From NCBI GenBank assembly GCA_018333395.1, contig JAGXSQ010000168.1, forward strand, positions 1-5,927: 5,927 nucleotides of DNA, in the 5' to 3' direction. This document shows, piece after piece, positions 1 to 5,377 of this stretch; position 1 is the first letter of the stretch; the number at the start of each line of letters is the position of its first letter. Both the position numbers and the translations under genes were made by a program. The notes under the pieces were generated by a model. It was given only the letters and a program-made list of their open reading frames with translations. It had not been told where the DNA came from and searched no databases. This stretch comes from Dethiobacter sp. (lineage in GTDB: Bacteria > Bacillota_D > Dethiobacteria > Dethiobacterales > Dethiobacteraceae).

Positions 1-741
1 CTTAGTGGCGCAGTCTGTGTTTTTCAGGATGAAACAAAAAAAAGGGAACTGGAGAACGAGCTTTTACAGATGGAAAAGTTCTCTCTGGTGGCAGAGCTGG
101 CTGCCGGTATTGCGCATGAAATTCGCAACCCCATCACAACGCTGCGCGGATTTCTGCAGATTTTAAGTAAGGAATTCAGGCATGAGACCAAAGGGGCCGA
201 ATATTGTGCCATGATGATTGAGGAGATTGACCGTGCTAATACCATTCTTAAAGAATTTTTACTGCTGACAAAGCCGACTGCACCAAAAGTTCGGGAAGCA
301 GATTTGCATGTAGTGCTGGAAGAAATATTTTTACTGATCGAGAGTAAGTCTTTGCTGGAAAATGTGGAGATTCGCAAGTATTATGCGAAAAAGCTGCCCC
401 TTGTCAAGGTTGACCAGGCGCAGATGAAACAGGTTTTCTTGAATTTGGCAACGAACGCTATTCAGGCGATGACTAATGGTGGCTACCTGACTATCTCTAC
501 CTCCGAGGAGAAGGGAAAAGCGGTAGTTAGGTTTAGTGACACAGGCTGCGGCATGGAAGAAAGTCAAATTAAGAAAATTTTTGATCCGTTTTTTTCCACA
601 AAGGAGCAGGGGACGGGTCTAGGTTTAGCAATTTCTTATCGGCTTATTGAAGCTCATCATGGTAAACTATCAGCGGAAAGCACTCCTGGGAAAGGCTCTA
701 TTTTTACGGTGGAACTGCCTGTATTATGTAACGAGGAATAG
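1..741 (+). CDS. Sensor histidine kinase, C-terminal part (sporulation-kinase-like; 5' end outside window)
   Basis: The reading frame is open from base 1, so the ATG at 70 is an internal Met and not the start; 246 residues are visible. Residues 1-15 look like the last strand of a PAS domain (GAVCVFQDETKKRE), followed by a short coiled linker. The HisKA dimerisation and phosphoacceptor helix carries the H-box AHEIRNP with the phosphorylated His at about residue 39 (bases 115-117). The HATPase domain shows an N-box (NLATNAIQAM, about 147-156), G1 (DTGCGM, about 180-185), F-box (FDPFFSTK, about 194-201) and G2 (GTGLGLAI, about 204-211), so all ATP-binding motifs are intact. The H-box context, EIRNPITTLRGFLQ, resembles Bacillus KinA-KinE type kinases that feed the Spo0F/Spo0A phosphorelay; that assignment is inference. 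The sensing domains are missing from view, and no response regulator lies downstream, so it ends as an orphan kinase gene facing the vapBC module. Confidence 0.93.
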   Translation, partial: LSGAVCVFQDETKKRELENELLQMEKFSLVAELAAGIAHEIRNPITTLRGFLQILSKEFRHETKGAEYCAMMIEEIDRANTILKEFLLLTKPTAPKVREADLHVVLEEIFLLIESKSLLENVEIRKYYAKKLPLVKVDQAQMKQVFLNLATNAIQAMTNGGYLTISTSEEKGKAVVRFSDTGCGMEESQIKKIFDPFFSTKEQGTGLGLAISYRLIEAHHGKLSAESTPGKGSIFTVELPVLCNEE

Positions 742-800
742 AGTCAAGTAGCTTTTAACAAAGGCACGGTTTAATACGGAAACTTGATGAAGCGGAAACG

Positions 801-835
801 AAAAACGAGGTACTTCAAAATGAGGTACCTCGTTT
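801..835 (-). terminator. Intrinsic terminator between convergent kinase and vapC genes, possibly bidirectional
   Basis: A perfect 11-bp inverted repeat, AAACGAGGTAC (803-813) and GTACCTCGTTT (825-835), encloses an 11-nt loop. Read on the minus strand, the stem is followed by a T-rich run (GTTTTTCGTTT), which suits termination of vapBC. On the plus strand only a short TTT follows, so termination of the kinase transcript would be weaker. It lies 61 bp after the kinase stop and 25 bp after the vapC stop. The right arm also contains the 10-bp palindrome GAGGTACCTC, so alternative pairing is possible. Confidence 0.7.
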
Positions 836-860
836 AAGTCTAAGCTAAACCGACGGGCTT

Positions 861-1265
861 TCATGCGCTAACCCAATTTTCGAGCACAAGACCCTCAATC
901 CGCTCGAATTCACGGACATTATTAGTGACAATAATAAGTCCTTTTGCTTTCGCATGTGCTGCAATCAGCATATCCATAACTCCAATCGGAGTTCCTTGTC
1001 GCCGTAACGTTGCGCAAATTTTCCCGTATTCTGTAGCCGCTTCATCATCAAATGGCAATATGTCCACAATAGATAAAAATTGATTTAGTGCAAGTGTGTT
1101 TTTTCCCGGGTATGCGCTTGCTTCTACGCCATGTACGAGTTCTGCAAAAGTAATTGCAGAAATGGCAACGCCGTCGCCCATGTTCGAATGGAGGTTTATG
1201 AGCACATTTTCTGTTTTTTTCTTTATGAGATACACACAAATATTTGTATCCAGCATGTATTTCAT
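861..1265 (-). CDS. vapC: VapC toxin, PIN-domain ribonuclease
   Basis: This 134-residue protein is the usual length for VapC, the toxin of type II VapBC modules, a Mg2+-dependent endoribonuclease; enteric VapC homologues cut initiator tRNA. A single PIN domain fills it. The N-terminal [12 protein letters not shown] carries the first catalytic Asp (D6), the conserved Glu is in ITFAELVHG (E42), and the third acid is D98 in [12 protein letters not shown]. The C-terminal [14 protein letters not shown] (113-126) is the classic VapC ending, where Asn replaces the fourth acid of some PIN proteins; this is normal for the family. The active site therefore looks intact. The ATG start overlaps the vapB stop by four bases (ATGA), implying translational coupling; only a weak GAGAGA precedes it. 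Its mRNA target cannot be told from sequence. Convergent with the kinase gene, it appears to be an inserted module unrelated to its neighbours. Confidence 0.95.
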   Translation of the reverse strand: MKYMLDTNICVYLIKKKTENVLINLHSNMGDGVAISAITFAELVHGVEASAYPGKNTLALNQFLSIVDILPFDDEAATEYGKICATLRRQGTPIGVMDMLIAAHAKAKGLIIVTNNVREFERIEGLVLENWVSA

Positions 1266-1492
1266 AACGTCTCTCTCGGCGTTTGAACACCCTGATTACG
1301 TTCACCTGCAAAGAAATCATCGGTAAAGCTGTTAAGACCGTTAAGAAAGGTTTCCCATAAATGCTCTTTTGGAAACAACATAACAGCATAACCCACTTTT
1401 TTAATATATACTTCGTTACCCGAAAAACGGTATTCTTTCGGTAACCGGACAGCCTGGCTCTGACCGTTAACAAATAATTTTGCAGTTTCCAT
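1262..1492 (-). CDS. vapB: VapB antitoxin, AbrB/SpoVT-type DNA-binding protein
   Basis: This 76-residue protein matches the length and layout of VapB antitoxins. Residues 1-45 form the swapped-hairpin AbrB-type DNA-binding fold, with the characteristic [20 protein letters not shown] (4-23) and [10 protein letters not shown] (25-34). The C-terminal tail, about 46-76 (WETFLNGL, then [11 protein letters not shown] and PRETL), is the part that in this family threads into the PIN toxin and blocks its active site. It is the first gene of the pair, as usual, and overlaps vapC by ATGA. The start ATG is supported by an AGGTG ribosome site (1500-1504 on the complement) seven bases upstream and by a good promoter. 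In known systems the VapB-VapC complex represses its own promoter; the tandem repeat at 1511-1533 is the likely binding site here. All expected parts are present, so the module is predicted to be functional. Confidence 0.95.
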   Translation of the reverse strand: METAKLFVNGQSQAVRLPKEYRFSGNEVYIKKVGYAVMLFPKEHLWETFLNGLNSFTDDFFAGERNQGVQTPRETL

Positions 1493-1510
1493 TTCTATTC
1501 ACCTCATTTT

Positions 1511-1533
1511 TAGTATATATTCTAGTATATATT
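1511..1533. repeat. Tandem 11-bp direct repeat, probable VapBC operator
   Basis: The sequence TAGTATATATT occurs twice, at 1511-1521 and 1523-1533, separated by a single base (12-bp period). The copies are identical. They cover the -10 element and spacer of the vapBC promoter. VapB-type antitoxins bind repeated or inverted sites in their own promoter, so the two copies are the obvious candidate for cooperative operator half-sites; that role is inferred, the repeat itself is seen. Confidence 0.65.
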
Positions 1534-1541
1534 ATTGTCAA
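1512..1541 (-). promoter_or_regulatory. vapBC promoter (sigma-A type)
   Basis: On the minus strand a perfect -35 TTGACA (complement of 1536-1541) is followed by TATACT (complement of 1512-1517) with an 18-bp spacer; a TATATA two bases closer gives a 16-bp alternative. The AGGTG ribosome site and vapB ATG follow directly, giving a short leader of roughly 12-15 nt. The -10 region overlaps the tandem operator-like repeat, so bound VapBC would block RNA polymerase. Confidence 0.75.
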
Positions 1542-1637
1542 GGCTTTATTACTCTCACTATTCACACGGCTCCTTCATACTGAAAGGTTATACAACCGAC
1601 TATATGGTTCAGATAATCTACAAAAAGAAAGACGCCT

Positions 1638-1658
1638 AAAGCGTTAAGCGCTTTTTTT
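1638..1658 (+). terminator. Short intrinsic terminator upstream of cphB
   Basis: A 6-bp stem, AAAGCG (1638-1643) and CGCTTT (1649-1654), encloses the loop TTAAG and runs into seven consecutive T residues (1652-1658). The stem is short and only moderately GC-rich, so it would be a modest terminator. No plus-strand gene ends just before it: the nearest is the kinase, about 900 bp upstream beyond vapBC. It could insulate cphB from read-through, act as an attenuator in a cphBA leader, or be a leftover from an earlier gene order. Bases 1542-1637 before it show no gene and no clear plus-strand promoter. Confidence 0.5.
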
Positions 1659-1673
1659 GAAAGACGGAAAAGA

Positions 1674-1701
1674 CTATGCTTTAGCATAGGATGCCTAGGC
1701 A
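1674..1701. repeat. Small hairpin and adjacent palindrome in the cphB upstream region
   Basis: CTATGC (1674-1679) pairs with GCATAG (1684-1689) across a TTTA loop, and three bases on lies a perfect 10-bp palindrome, TGCCTAGGCA (1692-1701). Either could be a dimeric regulator site or part of the 5' leader of the cphBA mRNA. No known regulator motif is recognised. The right arm belongs to TAGCATAGGA, which recurs after cphA at 5266-5275. Confidence 0.4.
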
Positions 1702-1732
1702 GTGGCAATTCTATCAGTGTGGGATTTTCTCC

Positions 1733-1739
1733 GGAGGTG
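1733..1739 (+). promoter_or_regulatory. Ribosome binding site that sets the cphB start
   Basis: GGAGGTG lies seven bases before the GTG at 1747. The same frame is open further upstream from a GTG at 1702, but that codon has no Shine-Dalgarno sequence, and the 15 extra residues would include the ribosome site itself. The downstream GTG is therefore the preferred start. Confidence 0.85.
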
Positions 1740-1746
1740 CTTAATC

Positions 1747-2574
1747 GTGACCCGGCAAAAACAAGGAAGCTTAGTAGTAATCGGTGGCGCGGAAGATAAG
1801 GAAGGGGACTGCAAAATTTTGCACCGCTTTCTTAGGCTGTGCGGTGGGCGGGAGGCCAGGATTTTAATCTTGTCAACGGCCAGCACAGACCCGAGCGCCG
1901 GAGAAGAATACGCCGCTATTTTTACTGATTTTGGCGCTCATGAGGTGCGGATCCTGGCTGTTCCAAGCAGAAAGGAAGCTAATCATGGTGAATTCAAGCA
2001 AGTTTTTGCTGATTGCAGCGGGATTTTTTTTACCGGCGGTGATCAACTGCGGATTACAGGAATTCTTGGTGGCAGCAGGTTGGGTGATGTCCTTCGCCAC
2101 GCCCGCGACCGAGGGGCAGTAGTGGCCGGAACGAGCGCCGGCGCATCAGTTATGAGCGAAACAATGCTGGTAGGAGGAGTAGATGATGCTACGCCAAAAA
2201 AGGAGATTATCCGGATGGCCCCAGGCCTAGGGTTATTGCGCCAGGTGGTAATAGACCAGCACTTTGCCCAACGGGGGCGTATTGGACGGTTGCTTGCCGC
2301 AGTAGCTTATAATCCTGAAATGCTCGGTGCCGGTATTGATGAGGATACGGCGCTTGTAATTGATGAAGACGGGGTGTGCGAGGTGGTGGGCTCCGGTACT
2401 GTGACCATAATTGACGGTCGAAAGGTAACTCATTCAAATATTTCGGAGTCAAAGCCCGGCCAACCGCTGGCATTAACAAATATTTGTTTGCACATCCTTG
2501 CGGAACAGTACTGCTTTCACTTGGACAAACGCAATGTTTCTCTGCCCGAAGTTAAGGAGGAAAATAGCAGATGA
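1747..2574 (+). CDS. cphB: Cyanophycinase (peptidase family S51)
   Basis: This 275-residue cytoplasmic serine exopeptidase degrades cyanophycin to beta-Asp-Arg dipeptides; the length is typical of the family. It opens with QGSLVVIGGAEDKEGD (6-21), the standard cyanophycinase N-terminus. FFTGGDQLRIT (94-104) is a conserved pocket segment. The nucleophile elbow AGTSAGASVMS (127-137) supplies Ser130. DQHFAQRGRIGRL (170-182) carries His172 and the substrate-binding arginines, and GIDEDTAL (196-203) carries Glu199. From memory these match Ser132, His174 and Glu201 of Synechocystis CphB, each shifted by two, so the catalytic triad appears complete. The GTG start at 1747 is chosen from its ribosome site. 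The stop overlaps the cphA start by ATGA, so synthesis and breakdown enzymes are co-translated. No signal peptide is seen, fitting the intracellular enzyme rather than secreted cyanophycinases. The dipeptide would need an isoaspartyl dipeptidase, which is not in the window. Confidence 0.95.
   Translation: MTRQKQGSLVVIGGAEDKEGDCKILHRFLRLCGGREARILILSTASTDPSAGEEYAAIFTDFGAHEVRILAVPSRKEANHGEFKQVFADCSGIFFTGGDQLRITGILGGSRLGDVLRHARDRGAVVAGTSAGASVMSETMLVGGVDDATPKKEIIRMAPGLGLLRQVVIDQHFAQRGRIGRLLAAVAYNPEMLGAGIDEDTALVIDEDGVCEVVGSGTVTIIDGRKVTHSNISESKPGQPLALTNICLHILAEQYCFHLDKRNVSLPEVKEENSR
2554..2560 (+). promoter_or_regulatory. Ribosome binding site of cphA, inside the end of cphB
   Basis: A strong AAGGAGG sits ten bases before the cphA ATG and within the last codons of cphB. 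Together with the ATGA overlap it suggests efficient independent initiation as well as coupling, so CphA need not be limited by CphB translation. Confidence 0.8.
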
Positions 2575-5231
2575 ACATCAGGGAGATCCAATTTTTTACA
2601 GGGCGAAATATTTACAGTCACCGTCCTGTTATGAAGATGCTTCTTGATTTGGGAGCGAGAAGATTATATCGAACGGAAAGTATTTTTACAGAGCGCTTGC
2701 TTGCCATGCTGCCGCGCTTGGCGGAACATTTCTGCTCTCGCCGCTACCCCGGAGGTTTCGTGGAGCGCCTTGAGGAAGGCACATATCTGGGTCATGTAAT
2801 TGAGCATGTTTTTCTGGAACTGCAGAGTATGGCTGGGATGGATGCGGAGTATGGCAAGACGATGAATAGGGATGACGATTTAACGGAAATTATCTGTGAA
2901 TACCGCTGCCGTCAAGCTGTAGAGGGGCTGGCTCTGGCGGCTATACGTGTAGTTGCCGCTGCGCTGGATGGTGACACAGTCAATTTAACTAAAATGGTAG
3001 CCAAAGCTAGAAAGGCGGCTCTCCGTTTTTTGCCGGGACCGAGTACGGAAGCCATTTTGCAGGCGGCGCGTAAGCGCGGTATTCCCGTTCAGCAACTGGC
3101 AGAGGGTAGCAGTCTTTATCGTCTTGGAACCGGAAAATATCAGAAAAGAATTTTTGCCAGCATCAGTGAGGGAACAGGCTGTATTGCCGTAGAGGTCGCC
3201 GGTAATAAGCCATTAACGAAGCATATTTTGGAACAACATGGCTTGCCTGTGCCGCGCGGTATGGTGGTTCGCAGCAAGAAAGAAGCCTGCCGAGCAGCAA
3301 GGCTGTTGGGCTTCCCTGTGGTGGCAAAGCCGGATAACGGGAATCAGGGCAAAGGGATTTCGCTGGAAATTTGCTCATACCATGAAGTTGAGCAGGCTTT
3401 CGCGGCTGCAGCCGCTATTAGCGCTACCGTCCTAGTTGAGAAGCATATTTATGGCAGGCACTATAGAGTATTGGTGGTGGGCGGAGAGTTGGCAGCCGCC
3501 GCAGAACGCATCCCAGCCCATGTGCTAGGGGATGGGCTACACAATGTTTTCCAATTAGTGCGCCAGGAGAACAGCAATCCGCTGCGTGGCTGTGGGCACG
3601 AAAAGCCGCTCACCAAGCTTAAGCTGGATTCAACCGCCTATGCGCTGCTCGCAAAACAGGGATTATCGCTTACTTGTGTGCCAAAGCCGGGACAACAGGT
3701 CTGGCTGCGAAAAAATGACAATCTTTCCACCGGTGGGACGGCTAGCGACGTTACCGAGAGAGTTCATCCACTCCAAGCGCAGCTTGCTGTGCGCGCTGCT
3801 TTGGCAGTTGGTCTTGAGATTGCCGGGGTTGACCTGATTATGCAGGATATCAGCGCAACACCTGCAGATCAACACGGTGCAATTATTGAAGTTAATGCAG
3901 CGCCTGGTTTGCGGATGCACCTTTCTCCAAGCCAAGGGGAGAAACGTGATGTGGGCCAGAAGATTGTGGAACTGCTTTTCCCCCCAGGCACGTCCTGCCG
4001 GGTGCCTGTGTTTAGCGTTACCGGGACGAACGGCAAAACTACCACGGCACGGATGCTGGATTTTGCTCTGCGCCGCCACGGGCTTTCCCCAGGGCTCTGT
4101 TGTACTGACGGAATATATTTTAATGGTGAGTTAGTGCAAAAAGGCGATCTTACCGGTCCTGCCAGCGCCGGCACTGTTTTGGCAAACACTGCCATTGACG
4201 TGGCGGTGTTGGAAACTGCCCGCGGCGGAATTATTCGCCGCGGCCTTGGTTATGACCGAGCAGACGTGGCTGTGATCTGTAATCTTCGGGAAGACCACCT
4301 GGGTCAGGACGGGATTGAAACAATGGACGAGTTGGTTCATGTGAAGAGTTTAGTGGCAGAAGCAGTCTATGCTTCCGGCACAGTAATCCTAAATGCTGAT
4401 GATGGGTATGTAAACGATTTTGCCGCAGTCTGCTGGGCAGAGATTATTTATTTTAGCATGCAGGCAGGGAACATGGTAATGCACCGCCATTTGAGCAAAG
4501 GAGGCAGAGCCGTTTTAGTGCGGCAGGGTGTTATCCTAGCCGCAAAAGGAGGGCGCGTGTCGTTGATGGGTCGAGTTCGTGACTTTGCCGTAACTTTGGG
4601 GGGCAGGGCTACTCACCAGGTGGAAAATCTGTTGGCCGCGTTAGCCGCGTTATGGGCCTATGGCCTAGCACCCAAGCAGGCAGGACAGTATCTGCGGGAG
4701 TTTGCCACCGCACTTGGCGACAACCCGGGAAGAGCAAACATCTATGATGTGGGTGGTATCCGGGTGCTGGTTGATTATGGTCACAATGCGGACGGAATTT
4801 TGAAACTGGGGCAGTTGGCGAGAAAATTGAAAGCTAATCGGGTCATTGGAGTGGTGGGCGTGCCGGGGGATCGCTGTGACGATCTAATCGTGCTGGCGGG
4901 GGAAGCAGCAGGCCATCGCTTTGACTATCTGATCATTAAAGAGGACCAGGATTTGCGCGGCCGCCAGCCGGGAGAGGCAGAAAAGCTCTTGCTGCGCGGC
5001 GCCTTAGCAGCAGGAATGGCTAGGGAGAGCATCTTTGTGCAACGGGAAGAGCGACTGGCCGTCAGAGAGGCTCTCTCCATGGCGAGCCCGGGTGATTTGG
5101 TGGTAGTTTTTTATGAAAAACTAGAACAGGTGTTGGCAGAAGTGGTGCCGCCCGTTGCCGATGCAGCACTGCTTTTATCGCAGGGCCATGGTTCTTCTCA
5201 GGAAGTAGGCCTGCCCAGCTCTTTGCCGTAG
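2571..5231 (+). CDS. cphA: Cyanophycin synthetase
   Basis: This 886-residue enzyme builds cyanophycin, adding Asp to the poly-Asp backbone and Arg to each Asp side chain using ATP. Length and the three-domain layout fit CphA1. The N-domain (about 1-160) has the conserved RYPGGFVERLEEGTYLGHVIEH (58-79). The ATP-grasp domain (about 212-470) includes NKPLTKHIL (212-220), KPDNGNQGKGI (253-263), RKNDNLSTGGTASDVT (380-395) and the Mg-binding end IIEVNAAPGLRMH (438-450). The Mur-ligase-like domain (about 479-850) has the P-loop VTGTNGKTTT (483-492), GDLTGPASA (525-533), ETARGGIIRRGLG (548-560), DHLG (575-578), NADD (608-611), NPGR (718-721) and DYGHNADG (735-742). All active-site motifs are present, so both ligation steps should work. 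Family members commonly read HNP rather than HNA at 738-740, a small variation. The last 25 or so residues are a low-complexity tail without recognisable motif. The ATG is fixed by AAGGAGG and the overlap with cphB. Confidence 0.96.
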   Translation: MNIREIQFFTGRNIYSHRPVMKMLLDLGARRLYRTESIFTERLLAMLPRLAEHFCSRRYPGGFVERLEEGTYLGHVIEHVFLELQSMAGMDAEYGKTMNRDDDLTEIICEYRCRQAVEGLALAAIRVVAAALDGDTVNLTKMVAKARKAALRFLPGPSTEAILQAARKRGIPVQQLAEGSSLYRLGTGKYQKRIFASISEGTGCIAVEVAGNKPLTKHILEQHGLPVPRGMVVRSKKEACRAARLLGFPVVAKPDNGNQGKGISLEICSYHEVEQAFAAAAAISATVLVEKHIYGRHYRVLVVGGELAAAAERIPAHVLGDGLHNVFQLVRQENSNPLRGCGHEKPLTKLKLDSTAYALLAKQGLSLTCVPKPGQQVWLRKNDNLSTGGTASDVTERVHPLQAQLAVRAALAVGLEIAGVDLIMQDISATPADQHGAIIEVNAAPGLRMHLSPSQGEKRDVGQKIVELLFPPGTSCRVPVFSVTGTNGKTTTARMLDFALRRHGLSPGLCCTDGIYFNGELVQKGDLTGPASAGTVLANTAIDVAVLETARGGIIRRGLGYDRADVAVICNLREDHLGQDGIETMDELVHVKSLVAEAVYASGTVILNADDGYVNDFAAVCWAEIIYFSMQAGNMVMHRHLSKGGRAVLVRQGVILAAKGGRVSLMGRVRDFAVTLGGRATHQVENLLAALAALWAYGLAPKQAGQYLREFATALGDNPGRANIYDVGGIRVLVDYGHNADGILKLGQLARKLKANRVIGVVGVPGDRCDDLIVLAGEAAGHRFDYLIIKEDQDLRGRQPGEAEKLLLRGALAAGMARESIFVQREERLAVREALSMASPGDLVVVFYEKLEQVLAEVVPPVADAALLLSQGHGSSQEVGLPSSLP

Positions 5232-5267
5232 AAGGAATTGGCAGATGTCCAGCGAATCTATTTAATA

Positions 5268-5309
5268 GCATAGGAAATTATATCGTTCAGGGAAGCTATG
5301 ATCCTATGC
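5268..5309. repeat. Inverted repeat after cphA
   Basis: GCATAGGA (5268-5275) and TCCTATGC (5302-5309) are perfect 8-bp complements separated by 26 bases of AT-rich sequence. It begins 36 bp after the cphA stop. The wide spacing and lack of a T-run argue against a simple terminator; a regulator site pair or part of a dispersed repeat is possible. The left arm lies within TAGCATAGGA, the same 10-mer found before cphB. Confidence 0.45.
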
Positions 5310-5319
5310 GTTGGGGTTT

Positions 5320-5339
5320 GTAAGGGGCGTGCCCCTTAC
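5320..5339 (+). terminator. Strong GC-rich hairpin between cphA and ispE, terminator-like but without U-run
   Basis: GTAAGGGGC (5320-5328) and GCCCCTTAC (5331-5339) form a perfect 9-bp stem with a two-base centre; in practice the loop would be the inner CGTG. It is the most stable structure in the cphA-ispE gap. The following bases (GCTTGCGGTTTGCC) contain no clear U-run, so it is not a canonical intrinsic terminator. It may stabilise the 3' end of the cphBA mRNA, help Rho-dependent termination, or be a copy of a dispersed palindromic repeat. Confidence 0.45.
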
Positions 5340-5377
5340 GCTTGCGGTTTGCCATATTAAAGATGTGCAGGTATAAA

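Noticed and set aside
24..377. Minus-strand open frame opposite the kinase
   Set aside because: The serine-rich translation is typical of an antisense shadow of a coding region.
70..741. Histidine kinase starting at the ATG at 70
   Set aside because: The frame is open to base 1 and the upstream residues continue a PAS-domain end and linker, so the ATG is internal and the gene is cut by the window edge.
744..787. TCAAGT / ACTTGA inverted repeat after the kinase
   Set aside because: Only six base pairs across a 32-base gap with no T-run; not distinguishable from chance.
1048..1473. Minus-strand open frame of 141 codons across vapB and vapC
   Set aside because: It overlaps both well-supported genes in another frame and its translation resembles no known family.
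1580..1612. CTGAA / TTCAG inverted repeat in the vapB-cphB region
   Set aside because: Five base pairs with a long loop; too weak to call an operator or hairpin.
1702..1746. Longer cyanophycinase beginning at the GTG at 1702
   Set aside because: No ribosome site precedes it, the extra 15 residues are not family-like, and the strong GGAGGTG at 1733-1739 serves the GTG at 1747.
3663..4195. Minus-strand open frames of over 100 codons inside cphA
   Set aside because: They lie opposite conserved ATP-grasp and Mur-ligase coding sequence, and have low-complexity or unrecognisable products; they are mirror frames of cphA.
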